Positions 50,754-59,991 are shown, numbered from the stretch's first letter. The stretch: DNA of 64,000 nt from Schauerella fraxinea (GCA_030849945.1 JAVDKK010000004.1:620001-684000); one strand, 5' to 3'. The notes: generated from the letters alone by a model not told the origin. Made by a program: numbers and translations.

Positions 50754-51749
50754 TTAGGGCACGATAACGATCGCCCCTGCGTTCTTTCGGCTCTCCGCCA
50801 ATCGATGCGCATCGGCCACGCGATCCAGGCCAAAACGCGAGGCGATCGATGCCTTGATGATCCCGTCCTGCATGGCCTTGAACACCTCGGCTGCATTTGC
50901 ACGAAAGGTGGCGGCATCGGCATTGTGCGGAAATACAGACGGCCGCGTGAGAAACAGGCAGCCCTTCTTATTGAGCAGCTCGGGATCGATATTCGGTGCG
51001 GGACCAGAGGCCGAACCAAACAACACCACTGTGCCGAATTTCGCTGCGCAGTCCAGTGATCCCAAAAAGGTATGTTTGCCCACCGAGTCGTAGACGACAT
51101 CTGCTTTGCGACCGTCGCTGGCTTCGATCACGCGCTCCACCCACCCTTCATCGCTGTAGTTCACTGCGTGATCGCAGCCCGCCTCCATGGCAATTCGGCA
51201 TTTCTCTGCCGAGCCGGCGGTGCCGATCACGGTGGCGCCCAGTGCCTTGGCCCAAGCGCTCAGCACTTGCCCCACGCCGCCTGCGGCAGCATGTACCAAT
51301 ACGATATCGCCCGGTTTGATCGGGAACGTCTTTCGCACCAGATATTGGGCCGTCATCGCCTTGAAGAACACAGCAACGGCATCTTCGTCATTGATGTCGT
51401 CGGGGATGGGCACAAGCTTGACCGCCGGCACGTTGCGCCGATCCGCGTAGGCGCCGATGCCGGCGTTGATATAGATCACCCTGTCGCCCACGCGAAAATC
51501 GGTCACGTTGGCGCCGATAGCCTCGACCACGCCCGCTGCTTCGTGGCCAAGCCCGGTCGGCAGCGGAAGACCATGTTTCCCGGCACGCTGATAGATATCG
51601 ATAAAGTTGAAACCGATGGCCGTTTGCTTGAGCTGAATCTCGTCAGGCGCCGGCGCGGCAAGATGCACCGTCCGCAGCTTCATCACATCGACATCGCCAA
51701 ACGTATCGAGCACGATGGCACGGCTTTCAGTGGGGTGGTGATCGGTCAT
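50754..51749 (-). CDS. Quinone oxidoreductase (QOR type)
   Basis: A 331-residue NADPH:quinone/enone reductase of the zinc-free MDR family: FNFIDIYQRAGKHGLPLP, LGHEAAGVVEAIGANV, the Rossmann motif VLVHAAAGGVGQVLSAWAKA, and VVYDSVGKHTFLGSLD. The start overlaps the end of the Bug gene by four bases (ATGA), so it is translationally coupled. Fourth enzymatic member of a LysR-controlled operon. Confidence 0.9.
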   Translation of the reverse strand: MTDHHPTESRAIVLDTFGDVDVMKLRTVHLAAPAPDEIQLKQTAIGFNFIDIYQRAGKHGLPLPTGLGHEAAGVVEAIGANVTDFRVGDRVIYINAGIGAYADRRNVPAVKLVPIPDDINDEDAVAVFFKAMTAQYLVRKTFPIKPGDIVLVHAAAGGVGQVLSAWAKALGATVIGTAGSAEKCRIAMEAGCDHAVNYSDEGWVERVIEASDGRKADVVYDSVGKHTFLGSLDCAAKFGTVVLFGSASGPAPNIDPELLNKKGCLFLTRPSVFPHNADAATFRANAAEVFKAMQDGIIKASIASRFGLDRVADAHRLAESRKNAGAIVIVP

Positions 51750-52711
51750 TCGCGCACCAAACTCACCCCGCGTGCAAAGAGCGCACGCTGCTGCTGCAGA
51801 TAATCCCCATACTCCTTGGGACCCAGCACACTGACTTCCGCACCGATCCCGGACAACGTCTTTTCGACCTCCGGGCCTTGCTCGGCCACCACCTTGCGCG
51901 CCGCTTGATACAGCGTGTCGATCACCTTGGGCGGCGTGTCTTTGGGCGCCATCAGCCCGTAAATGGTGGGACTGCCCACGTCATAGCCCAACTCGCGCAC
52001 CGTAGGCACATCGGGGAAGGCACGCATGCGCTTGTCGCTGAACACGGCGAGCGGTCGCAACCCACCCGACAGGATATGCGCCTGCGCGGGGCCCACAGCC
52101 GAAACGGCGATATCGGTATGCCCGCCCAACAAAGCGGTAACGGCGGGTGTGCTGCCCTGGAACGGGATGTGGCGCAGTTGGATCTTCGCCTCCGATGCAA
52201 AAATCTCCCCCAGCAAATGACTGATCCCCATTGCGCCCGACGTGCCGTACGAGATGGAATCGGGGCGGGCCTTCGCATCCGCCACCATGTCTTGCAGCGT
52301 TTGATATTTTGATTTCGCGGGCACCACGATCATCATGCCGCCTAACGATATGGCCGCCACGGGTGCGAATGAATCGGTGGTGTACTTGACGTCCTTGTTG
52401 GCCAGCGGCACCACCACGAGCGCGCCAGGCGAACTTCCCACCATGGTGTATCCATCGGGCGCGGCGCCCGCTGTGAACGCGGCGCCAATGCCCCCCCCGG
52501 CGCCCGGTTTGTAGCTCATCACGATCGGCTGTCCAAGGTACTGCCCCATCTTGTCGGTAATGGGGCGCAGCATCTGATCGGTGTCTCCAGGCGAAAAAGG
52601 AATCACCAACTGCAGGGGTCGCGCGGGAAAGGCCTGCTGGGCATGGCTGGGCGCACTCAGGACCAGGCCCAGCACGCAGGACGCGACGATGCCTTTAAGG
52701 GGATTGTGCAT
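51746..52711 (-). CDS. Bug/TctC-family periplasmic solute-binding protein
   Basis: A 321-residue receptor with signal peptide (cleavage SHA-QQA) and the family motifs FPARPLQLVIPFSPG near the mature N-terminus, YKPGAGGGIGAAFTAG and YGTSGAMGISHLLGE. The ATG at 52711 is chosen because TTGGAGACAACA directly precedes it; the slightly longer frame would need a TTG start. Probably captures the acidic substrate for the operon. No TctA/TctB here. Confidence 0.9.
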   Translation of the reverse strand: MHNPLKGIVASCVLGLVLSAPSHAQQAFPARPLQLVIPFSPGDTDQMLRPITDKMGQYLGQPIVMSYKPGAGGGIGAAFTAGAAPDGYTMVGSSPGALVVVPLANKDVKYTTDSFAPVAAISLGGMMIVVPAKSKYQTLQDMVADAKARPDSISYGTSGAMGISHLLGEIFASEAKIQLRHIPFQGSTPAVTALLGGHTDIAVSAVGPAQAHILSGGLRPLAVFSDKRMRAFPDVPTVRELGYDVGSPTIYGLMAPKDTPPKVIDTLYQAARKVVAEQGPEVEKTLSGIGAEVSVLGPKEYGDYLQQQRALFARGVSLVRE

Positions 52712-52768
52712 TGTTGTCTCCAATTATCGTTATGGCACCTGACTGTCGTGGCGACGTCCGGCGCTCTT

Positions 52769-53281
52769 TTACTCGTGATCGACTTGTATGGCCTCCAGAA
52801 AACGCGACACCATGTTGTAGGCCCCGATGGTTGCCGTGATCTCAACAATCTCACGGTCGTTGAACGCCTCGCGCAACACGGCGAAGGTTTCCTTCTTCAC
52901 CCGTATCTCGCGCGTCATTTCATTGCAATACGACAGTGCGGCTCGCGACTTCGCATCCAGCGCGTCGAGATCGTTCGTCTTCAGCGCCTCGATCTGTTGC
53001 GCGGTGCATCCTTCCTTCAATGCAATCGGCAGATGTTGCTCAAACTCGTAGTCCGCCTCATTGAGTACCGCTACCCGCAAGATCAGCATCTCACGCAATT
53101 GCGCCGGAAGGCTGCTTTTCTGGCGAACGGCGGTGAGATAGTTGAGCCAGCCCTCGGCAATCGGCGGGCTGTTGAGCAGCATCTTGTACAGATTGGGCAG
53201 GCTTGAACGCTCGCGCTGTATGCGCTCGACCAATGCGTGCGTGTCCGGGTTCGTGATATCTGCATAGCCGATTCGTGCCAT
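52769..53281 (-). CDS. Carboxymuconolactone decarboxylase (CMD)-family protein
   Basis: A 170-residue all-helical protein of the CMD/AhpD-like fold. It contains LREMLILRVAVLNEADYEFEQHLPIA (shown in part; the EMLIL...E..H pattern), REIVEITATIGAYNMVSRFL, and no CxxC, so a redox AhpD role is unlikely. True PcaC is shorter and differs in this region; many such proteins act on ring-derived lactones or have unknown roles. AGGAG precedes the ATG. Third gene in the operon. Confidence 0.85.
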   Translation of the reverse strand: MARIGYADITNPDTHALVERIQRERSSLPNLYKMLLNSPPIAEGWLNYLTAVRQKSSLPAQLREMLILRVAVLNEADYEFEQHLPIALKEGCTAQQIEALKTNDLDALDAKSRAALSYCNEMTREIRVKKETFAVLREAFNDREIVEITATIGAYNMVSRFLEAIQVDHE

Positions 53282-53305
53282 CGTCTCTCGCTCCTGTTTT
53301 TATCG

Positions 53306-54181
53306 TTAATCGCATCGGGCGCTCATGCCGCCATCAACGATGAGTTCGGTGCCGGTAATAAATCTTGCCTCGTCCGACGCCAGGAAAAGCACGGCGTTTG
53401 CCGTATCCCGGCCATCGCCAGCCAAGGGAAGCGGGATGCGCTTGCGACGCTTTTCCAGCAACGCATCCAGATTGCCGCCCTGCTGCTTGGCGAGAAACGC
53501 GTCGACCAATGGCGTGTGCAATTGGCCCGGCAGCACGGTATTGATGCGCACACCATGCTTGGCGTACTCCACACCCACCACGCGGCCGAACTGCATCACG
53601 CCCGCCTTGGACGCGGCATAGCCGACGGCAGGCGCGCCCGTCCAACGAATGGCGGAGGTCGACGACACATTCACGACCGCCCCACTACCTTGCCGCGCCA
53701 TGATCGGCAGTACATGCCGGCACGTGGTGAACACGCTCGTCAGGTTGAGTGCCAGCTGACGTTGCCAGTCCTCCTCTGACAGGTCGGCTGCGCCCCCCGC
53801 AGCCGGGCCACCGACGTTATTGACGAGGATATCGATGCGCCCGTAGCGCGCCAGCGTCGCCTCCACGAGCGCGGCGATTTGCGCTGAATCTTCAACGTCG
53901 CAAAGCTGCGTGTGAATACGGGCCGCGCTCGCGCCCGCGCGCGTGAGGGTTTCGGGCAACGATGCGGCATCGCGATCCACCGCCACCACTTGCGCGCCCT
54001 CCTGTGCCAAGCGCACCGCGATCGCGCGGCCGTTGCCCCAGCCGGGGCCCGTGCACCCGGCGCCAAACACCACGGCCACCTTACCGGCGACGCGTCCCGC
54101 TGACTCGCTTTCATTGCGCGTCATGTCGGTGTCACGTCCCGCCGCCTCGTTCTCATTGGATGGGCTATTGGCTTCGCTCAT
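53306..54181 (-). CDS. Short-chain dehydrogenase/reductase
   Basis: A 291-residue SDR with an unusual ~30-residue Asn/Glu/Ser-rich N-terminus before the cofactor motif VAVVFGAGCTGPGWGNGRA. It has NNVGGP, the catalytic Ser in VNVSSTSAIRW, Tyr-x3-Lys in GYAASKAGVMQF and the C-terminal ELIVDGGMSAR. The ATG at 54181 is preferred; 54124 (MTRNESES) is also possible. Sequence-related to the SDR immediately upstream (both with GxGWGNG in the loop), suggesting duplication and successive oxidations of one substrate. Confidence 0.88.
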   Translation of the reverse strand: MSEANSPSNENEAAGRDTDMTRNESESAGRVAGKVAVVFGAGCTGPGWGNGRAIAVRLAQEGAQVVAVDRDAASLPETLTRAGASAARIHTQLCDVEDSAQIAALVEATLARYGRIDILVNNVGGPAAGGAADLSEEDWQRQLALNLTSVFTTCRHVLPIMARQGSGAVVNVSSTSAIRWTGAPAVGYAASKAGVMQFGRVVGVEYAKHGVRINTVLPGQLHTPLVDAFLAKQQGGNLDALLEKRRKRIPLPLAGDGRDTANAVLFLASDEARFITGTELIVDGGMSARCD

Positions 54182-54195
54182 GACCGCGCCCTGAC

Positions 54196-54990
54196 TCAAG
54201 GTGTGCACATCGTTATGCCGCCATCGACCACCAACTGCTGGCCGGTCACGTAGCGGCTTTCATCGCAGGCCAGAAACGCGACCGCGTGCGCCACATCCCA
54301 GCTTTCGCCCATACGGCCCGTGGGCACCTGCTGGTGGCGGTGAGCCACAAACCCGTCGAAGTCGCCCTTGGCGTACTTCTGCGCCAGACGATGCACCAGC
54401 GGTGTGAAGATCAACCCCGGCACCACCGAATTGAGGCGCACGCCGTCTTTCGCATAGATCACGGCAGTGGTTGCGGTCATCTGCATCAGGGCCGCCTTGG
54501 CAGCGGCATACCCCACCTGAGGTTTGCCCGCGTACCTCAAGCCAGCGATCGATGAAATGTTGATAATGGATCCGCCGCCCGCTTCCACCATCAGCGGAAT
54601 GACGTGCTTGCAGCACAGGAATGCGGAGGTCAGATTGACATCGATCTGGTCGTTCCAGGCCTCTTCCGACATGGTGACGGGATCGCCCGGTTCTGAGCGC
54701 CCCACGTTATTGACCAGGATATCGATGCGCCCATACTTCGCGATGCACGCCTTCACGAGATCGGCCACCTGCTTTGCATCGCGTACGTCGCATTGCATCA
54801 CCTCGATGCTGCCCCCTTCAGACGTGATCGCTTCCGCCGATTGCTGCGCTGCATCCATATCCAGATCGCAGCCGAAGATCGACGCCCCAAGCCGCGCCAA
54901 TACTGCGGCGGTCGCTTTGCCATTGCCCCAGCCGTCACCTAACGTTCCACACCCTGTCACTAGGGCAACCTTTCCATCGAGGCGAAACAT
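54196..54990 (-). CDS. Short-chain dehydrogenase/reductase
   Basis: 264 residues. Cofactor motif VALVTGCGTLGDGWGNGKA, DILVNNVGRSEPG, catalytic Ser in INISSIAGLRY, Tyr-x3-Lys in GYAAAKAALMQM, and the C-terminal QLVVDGGITM. TTGGAGTGCAC precedes the ATG at 54990. It is first in the operon and its start faces the divergent LysR gene at 55083 across 92 bases, the presumed promoter/operator. Confidence 0.9.
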   Translation of the reverse strand: MFRLDGKVALVTGCGTLGDGWGNGKATAAVLARLGASIFGCDLDMDAAQQSAEAITSEGGSIEVMQCDVRDAKQVADLVKACIAKYGRIDILVNNVGRSEPGDPVTMSEEAWNDQIDVNLTSAFLCCKHVIPLMVEAGGGSIINISSIAGLRYAGKPQVGYAAAKAALMQMTATTAVIYAKDGVRLNSVVPGLIFTPLVHRLAQKYAKGDFDGFVAHRHQQVPTGRMGESWDVAHAVAFLACDESRYVTGQQLVVDGGITMCTP

Positions 54991-55082
54991 GTGCACTCCA
55001 AGTCTTTTATCTGGAGCCAAGGTTAAGGCGGCGATACTTGTACGTTAAGTTCCGATTCGAACGCTATTCATAGACAACAAGA

Positions 55083-55982
55083 ATGAATCTGACACCCCGC
55101 CAACTCAAGATATTCGTCCTGCTCGCCGAAACGCTGAGCTTTCAGAAGACTGCCGACATGCTGCACATTACGCAGCCGACCTTGAGCAAGTTGCTGAAGG
55201 AGATCGAGACGACCATCGGCATGACGCTCTTCGAGCGCAGCACGCGCATGGTGCGGCTATCTCAGGAAGGCCAGGACATTCTCGAGGTGGCCCGCCAGAT
55301 CACCGTGCGCTACGACCAGGGGATGCTGGAGCTGAACGAACGTATGCGCGATCGGCACAACCGTGTCGCCGTAGCGGCGCTGCCCACCTTGGCCGCATCG
55401 TTGCTGCCCCAACTCATCAAGAACCTGAAGGCGGTCGATCCACAGGCCCACATCGATGTGTATGACCCCATCGCCAATGAAGCGCTGCAATTGCTGCGGG
55501 AGCGACGCGTGGATATTGCCGTGACCGCGATGGGTAACGACGGCTCGCCCGACTTACGGTATCAAGAGCTTTTTACCGAGCCTTTCGTGCTCTTTCATAG
55601 TCATGAGACCAAGATCGATGTCACGCACTGGATACCGTCTGAGCTTGCCCGGTTGCCGTTGATCAGCATGGCGCCGGGCACCAGTGTTCGCGTGCTCACC
55701 GAGCGCGCCTTTTTGAGTGAGTCGCAGCCCTTCAACCCTGTGTACTCATTGCGCGATCTGAATACTATCGCCCGCTTTGTGCAAAACGATTGCGGGATTG
55801 CCTTGCTCCCCGAATCATCGCTTGATCAAACTGTTCATCACGGCGTGGCCAAAACGTATTTGCAGGGCGCCTTGACTCGATCGGTGGGTATGTTTATCCG
55901 CCGGGAATATCGCGCGTCCAAATTGGCGCAACACACGCTGGATGAACTGCGCCGCCTGGGCCGCGACAGGCAATCGTCATAG
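55083..55982 (+). CDS. LysR-family regulator of the divergent catabolic operon
   Basis: A 299-residue LysR protein: NLTPRQLKIFVLLAETLSF, the helix-turn-helix with TQPTLSKLLKEIETTIGM, then the effector domain with NRVAVAALPTLAASLLPQLI. Divergent placement relative to the SDR-SDR-CMD-Bug-QOR-esterase operon makes it the likely substrate-responsive activator. Confidence 0.9.
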   Translation: MNLTPRQLKIFVLLAETLSFQKTADMLHITQPTLSKLLKEIETTIGMTLFERSTRMVRLSQEGQDILEVARQITVRYDQGMLELNERMRDRHNRVAVAALPTLAASLLPQLIKNLKAVDPQAHIDVYDPIANEALQLLRERRVDIAVTAMGNDGSPDLRYQELFTEPFVLFHSHETKIDVTHWIPSELARLPLISMAPGTSVRVLTERAFLSESQPFNPVYSLRDLNTIARFVQNDCGIALLPESSLDQTVHHGVAKTYLQGALTRSVGMFIRREYRASKLAQHTLDELRRLGRDRQSS

Positions 55983-55999
55983 GCAGCAGTTATTCGCCG

Positions 56000-56090
56000 C
56001 CGCAATGGAAAACTGTTATTGGCTGCCTTGGTGGAGAGCTGTGATGGGGCGCCGTCATGGAGAACTGTTTCGGGGCTCCGACGGAAAACC
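56000..56090. repeat. Degenerate 26-bp tandem repeat, three and a half units
   Basis: Units at 56000-56025, 56026-56051, 56052-56077 and a partial one from 56078. The shared pattern is CC....TGGA.A.CTGT..(T/G)GG, for example TGGAAAACTGTTATTGG, TGGAGAGCTGTGATGGG and TGGAGAACTGTTTCGGG. The period of 26 is not a multiple of three, so this is not a coding repeat. It lies in the gap between the LysR stop and the OmpA-like gene. Confidence 0.7.
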
Positions 56091-56256
56091 AATTTTCACA
56101 CTCGAAATAACCGAAGTGCGACGCTATTGATCTGCACGTTCAAAAGTCTCCATCGCTGCGCGGCCAATATGCTCTGGCATAACACCGAGGCGCGTTAATT
56201 GCTGCCGCGCGAGGTCGCTGAATTTGCGGCACATTCAGACTTTGGGAGTCACAGCT

Positions 56257-56898
56257 ATGAAAACCATATCCAAACATCTCGTGTGCTTAACGACTGCAGG
56301 CTTTCTGCTGACTGGGTGCGCAACCCAACAGCAAAGTAATACTGCCGTCGGTACCGGCGCCGGGGCCGCGCTGGGCGCGGGGATCGGCGCCATCTTCGGC
56401 CAGGGTAAAGGCGCTGCGATTGGCGCAGGCATTGGCGCCGTCGCGGGCGGTGTGGTGGGCTACAACTGGAAGGTCGTGAAAGACGACGTACAGCAATCCG
56501 GCGCATCGTCCCTGGGTATCGACGTGGTCGAAATGCCCGACGGCAGCCTCAAGGTCAACATTCCCAGCAATGTGTCGTTCGATACCGATCGTGCAGATTT
56601 GAAGCCGGCATTGCTGCCGGTGCTCGATAGCGTGGGACGTGCCCTGGTGCAGCATCCCGAACTGCGCGCCAAGGCCGTCGGGCATACCGACAGCACCGGT
56701 GCCGCAGCTCACAATCAAACGCTTTCGGAAAATCGCGCGCGTAGCGTGACCAACTATCTGGCCAAGCAAGGCGTGGGTGCGACGCGACTGACGACCGAGG
56801 GTCGCGGCGCCACTGATCCGATCGCCGATAACGGTACCGCCGAAGGTCGTGCGACGAATCGTCGCGTAGAGATCTATTTGTACGCGACGCAGCAATAG
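56257..56898 (+). CDS. OmpA-family outer-membrane lipoprotein with glycine-zipper domain (YiaD-like)
   Basis: 213 residues. A lipoprotein signal (lipobox LLTGC) precedes a glycine-zipper segment (GAGAALGAGIGAIFG, GAAIGAGIGAVAGG) that can insert in membranes, then an OmpA_C peptidoglycan-binding domain (VSFDTDRADLKPALLPVL, VGHTDSTGAAAHNQTLSENR, TEGRGATDPIADN, NRRVEI). It tethers the outer membrane to peptidoglycan. The start at 56257 has GGGAG upstream. A terminator hairpin follows. Confidence 0.92.
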   Translation: MKTISKHLVCLTTAGFLLTGCATQQQSNTAVGTGAGAALGAGIGAIFGQGKGAAIGAGIGAVAGGVVGYNWKVVKDDVQQSGASSLGIDVVEMPDGSLKVNIPSNVSFDTDRADLKPALLPVLDSVGRALVQHPELRAKAVGHTDSTGAAAHNQTLSENRARSVTNYLAKQGVGATRLTTEGRGATDPIADNGTAEGRATNRRVEIYLYATQQ

Positions 56899-56912
56899 CG
56901 CAATCTTAAGGA

Positions 56913-56955
56913 GGGAAACGAGGCGACGCGACTGCGGCTTCGCTTCGTTTCCCCT
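56913..56955 (+). terminator. Terminator hairpin after the OmpA-like lipoprotein
   Basis: GGGAAACGAGGCGA pairs with TCGCTTCGTTTCCC (one G-T or mismatch position) around a GC-rich loop, followed by CTTC. The stem is long but the T-tract weak. Confidence 0.55.
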
Positions 56956-57261
56956 TCATCCGACCCCGTTCCGTTTTCCACGCGCGGACGCCTGCCATCG
57001 TGAGGCCGTCGCAACGGCGATCGAAGAAAATTTTCTCAGCGTTATCTTGAGTGCCATCGCAAAGACGGCAGCGCGCCAAATCTGAAACGCGCCAATTGGC
57101 TTAACGGGAAAACCCCCATAGCCCGCCGTTCGCAATTCGATAGAATTCGTATTCAGTCCTCGCGCATTCACATCTTCAGCGCGAAACCACAACCCCGCCT
57201 GCAATTTCATAGGTTCAATCGCACGTTCTTTCTTAGCGTCGCAAGAGCCATCCAAGAAAAC
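56956..57261. promoter_or_regulatory. Promoter region of the amine/amide operon with inverted repeat
   Basis: A gap of about 300 bases without a supportable gene. It contains GAATTCGTATTCAGTCCT at 57143-57160, an almost exact inverted copy (16 of 18 bases) of the sequence at 57268-57285, which overlaps the aminotransferase start and itself contains the perfect palindrome GAATACGTATTC. The pair may be operator sites for an unlinked regulator. Confidence 0.45.
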
Positions 57262-58620
57262 ATGCCCAAGACTGAATACGTATTCACACAATCGAATGCT
57301 GGCACCCTGATCAAGCAGCCACTGGCGGCCGAACTGCCATTCGTCGATCGCGCCCAAGGCGTCTACATCTACGATCGCCACGGACGTGACTACTTGGACG
57401 GCTCCGGTGGCGCAATGACGGTGTCGATCGGCCATGGCGTTCGCGAGGTACTGGACGCGATGCACGCGCAGGCCGAGCAGGTCTGTTTCACTTACCGCTC
57501 CCACTTCACGAATGCGCCCGCCGAAAAATTGGCGACGGCGCTTGTCGATCTGGCACCGAAGGGGGTCAATCACGCATTTTTCGTGAATAGCGGATCGGAA
57601 GCGACTGAACTTGCCATGCGCACGGCACAGCAGTACTGGCGCGATCAGGGTCGACCGGGCAAGACCCATGTACTAGGCAGGGCCATCAGTTATCACGGCA
57701 TGACGATGGGGGCACTCTCGATGTCAGGGCACGCCGCTCGTCGTTCAGATTACGGTGACCTGCTGCACACGTTTGCCGTCGCGCCGCCACCCTACCCTTA
57801 CCGTTTTCCGCTTTCCGGCACGGATGCACAGGACCATGGCGCGAACGTCTGGGACCGCATCATCAGCGAGTATGGTGCGGAGAAAGTCGCCGCTGTCATC
57901 GTCGAACCCATCGTGGGCGCAGCGGGTGGCGCGCTCACGCCACCAGTGGGATATATGCGGGCGCTGCGCGACATTTGCGACCGCCATGACGTATTGCTGA
58001 TTTCCGATGAAGTCATCACCGGTATGGGCCGCACAGGGACTTGGTTCGGATGCGACCACGATGACATCGCGCCCGACATGATCGCGACCGGGAAGGGGAT
58101 GACCTCCGGCTACACGCCGATGGGCGCGGTGCTGTTTCACGAGCGCATCATCGACGCGTTTCGTGCCAATGGCAAAACAGTACCGTTCGGGCACACGTTC
58201 AGCGCCAATCCTCTCAGTGCTGCCACGTGCCTGGCTGTCGTGAATTACATGCGCGAAAAGAATGTTCTGGTGAATGTCGCTGCGCGGGGCAAGCAACTCG
58301 AGGCCGGACTCAGGCAGTTGGCCAGGAAATTTCCGTGGATGGTGGATGTGCGTGGGCGCGGCCTGTTGTGGGGCTTCGAATTCGTGACCGATGCCATTGA
58401 AAAGACACCGCCCGATGCTGGTTTGAATGCGAATGCCGTTTTCACAGCGCATTGTTTTCGAGCGGGCCTGATCGTTTACACCGCCGGCATCGCACCGCTC
58501 AACAACGCCACATTGCTCGCGCCTCCGCTTGTCATCACAGAAGCAGAAATGAATGTGCTGCTGCAACGTCTGGAAAGCGGTCTGGTCAGCTTCGGTGCAG
58601 AAATGGGATTTACGTCGTAG
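57262..58620 (+). CDS. Class-III PLP-dependent aminotransferase
   Basis: A 452-residue omega-aminotransferase fold: GVYIYDRHGRDYLDGSGG, the HAFFVNSGSEATELAMR loop for the cofactor phosphate, ISYHGMTMGALSMSG, the Asp of LLISDEVITGMGRTG, and the PLP-binding Lys in MIATGKGMTSGYTPMG. It transfers an amino group from an omega-amino acid or amine to a keto acid. The gene opens an operon with a branched-chain-type ABC importer and a dimethylformamidase-like gene, so it probably processes the amine released from an imported substrate. The ribosome site is weak. Confidence 0.9.
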   Translation: MPKTEYVFTQSNAGTLIKQPLAAELPFVDRAQGVYIYDRHGRDYLDGSGGAMTVSIGHGVREVLDAMHAQAEQVCFTYRSHFTNAPAEKLATALVDLAPKGVNHAFFVNSGSEATELAMRTAQQYWRDQGRPGKTHVLGRAISYHGMTMGALSMSGHAARRSDYGDLLHTFAVAPPPYPYRFPLSGTDAQDHGANVWDRIISEYGAEKVAAVIVEPIVGAAGGALTPPVGYMRALRDICDRHDVLLISDEVITGMGRTGTWFGCDHDDIAPDMIATGKGMTSGYTPMGAVLFHERIIDAFRANGKTVPFGHTFSANPLSAATCLAVVNYMREKNVLVNVAARGKQLEAGLRQLARKFPWMVDVRGRGLLWGFEFVTDAIEKTPPDAGLNANAVFTAHCFRAGLIVYTAGIAPLNNATLLAPPLVITEAEMNVLLQRLESGLVSFGAEMGFTS

Positions 58621-58706
58621 CCAGCAAGCTGGTCCTGCATACGGGGCCACCCTCATCAATCGTAGGCATTGCGCCCAGCGAATACGCGGCGCCAAGGGGA
58701 ATCACC

Positions 58707-59927
58707 ATGACTTCAAGCAAAAAGATCGATCGACGCACCATTCTCAAAGCTGGCGTGGCTGCGCTGGGCTCATCCCTGTCTGGCGTGTCATGGGCGCAAG
58801 GCGCCGGCGACACGCTTACGATGGGCGTGATCTCGCAGCAAACCGGCACTTTTGCGTATGCCGGCGATCTGGTACTGAAAGGCGCGCGTCTGGCCATCGA
58901 CGAGCGCAACGGCAGCGTACTGGGCAAGAAGATCAATTTGATTGTGCGCGATGATGAAGGCAAGCCCGCTGTCGGCGTACGCCGACTCACCGAATCGATC
59001 GCTTCGGACAAGCTCAGCTATTTCATGGGGAACTTCTCAAGCGGCGTCGGCCTGGCTGAGCTGGAAGTTGCCCGGCAGGAGAAGGTGCTCCAATTCGCCG
59101 CGGGCGGGTCGGAAGACTTCACGGGATCACGCTGCAGCCCGTATACGTTTCAATGGTCCGCGCATGCCTATACGGCACTGCGTGCGACGCTCGAGTACGT
59201 CAGCAAAGTCCATCCCGACAAAAAGAAGATCTACACCATCACCGCCGACTACGCATTCGGCCAATCGCTGCTGCATTACACCCAAGTTGCCGCGAAGGAG
59301 CTTGGCCTGGAACTGGTCGGCAATGACAACCACCCCTCCGGCGAACGCCAATTTACGCAGTACTTCACCAAGGCGCTGTCTACCCGCCCCGACATCATCT
59401 GCTTGCTGACTGCCGGAGCCGATGCCGTATCGGCGGTCCGCCAATTTCAAAGTTTCGGGGTCAAGACCGTCCAGATCGTCGGCCCCTGGACGCTTGAAGT
59501 CGAACAGCTACGCGAGCTTTCGCCCGCCATGCGCACAGGCATGATTCTCGGCCTTAACTACTACCAGGACATCGACACCCCCGTAAATAAAGCCTTCGTG
59601 GACAGCTACATGAAGGCGTACAAGAATGTGCCGTCGTATGCCGCGGCGTACGGCTACGACTCGATGCGAACCCTGTTCCTGGCAATGGACAAGGCGAAGA
59701 GCACCGACGTGGAAGCCGTGATCAAGACGCTGGAAGGGATGCAGTTCGACAGCATTTTCGGTCCCACGCAGATCGACGCGCGCACGCACCAGACGCAACG
59801 GCCGTACTACGTGGTCGAGTGCAAGGCACCGGACGCCATGAAGAACGAATTCGACCTGGCGAAAATCGTGGCCCAAGGCGACACGCCGCAGCCTCCTGAG
59901 CTGAATCAGTGCAAGCGCACCGTGTGA
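58707..59927 (+). CDS. ABC-transporter substrate-binding protein (LivK/Peripla_BP_6 type)
   Basis: 406 residues. The N-terminus carries a twin-arginine-like signal (DRRTILKAG ... SWA-QG), indicating possible Tat export. The mature protein has the type-I binding-protein pattern of amino-acid and amide/urea receptors (LTMGVISQQTGTFAYAGDLV, KINLIVRDDEGKPAVGVRRL, YAFGQSLLHY, PSYAAAYGYDSMR). The ATG at 58707 with AAGGGGAATCACC upstream is chosen; the frame from 58452 runs back through the aminotransferase gene. First component of the complete importer that follows. Confidence 0.92.
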   Translation: MTSSKKIDRRTILKAGVAALGSSLSGVSWAQGAGDTLTMGVISQQTGTFAYAGDLVLKGARLAIDERNGSVLGKKINLIVRDDEGKPAVGVRRLTESIASDKLSYFMGNFSSGVGLAELEVARQEKVLQFAAGGSEDFTGSRCSPYTFQWSAHAYTALRATLEYVSKVHPDKKKIYTITADYAFGQSLLHYTQVAAKELGLELVGNDNHPSGERQFTQYFTKALSTRPDIICLLTAGADAVSAVRQFQSFGVKTVQIVGPWTLEVEQLRELSPAMRTGMILGLNYYQDIDTPVNKAFVDSYMKAYKNVPSYAAAYGYDSMRTLFLAMDKAKSTDVEAVIKTLEGMQFDSIFGPTQIDARTHQTQRPYYVVECKAPDAMKNEFDLAKIVAQGDTPQPPELNQCKRTV

Positions 59928-59991
59928 TGCCACACCGTGTTCGGAAGCGGGTGCTCAGGCAGCCCGCATTCACCTTGTCGAAAGGTCGACC

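Noticed and set aside
56956..57669. Minus-strand frame of 237 codons covering the aminotransferase promoter
   Set aside because: Most of it is antisense to the aminotransferase gene; the remainder lacks any family feature.
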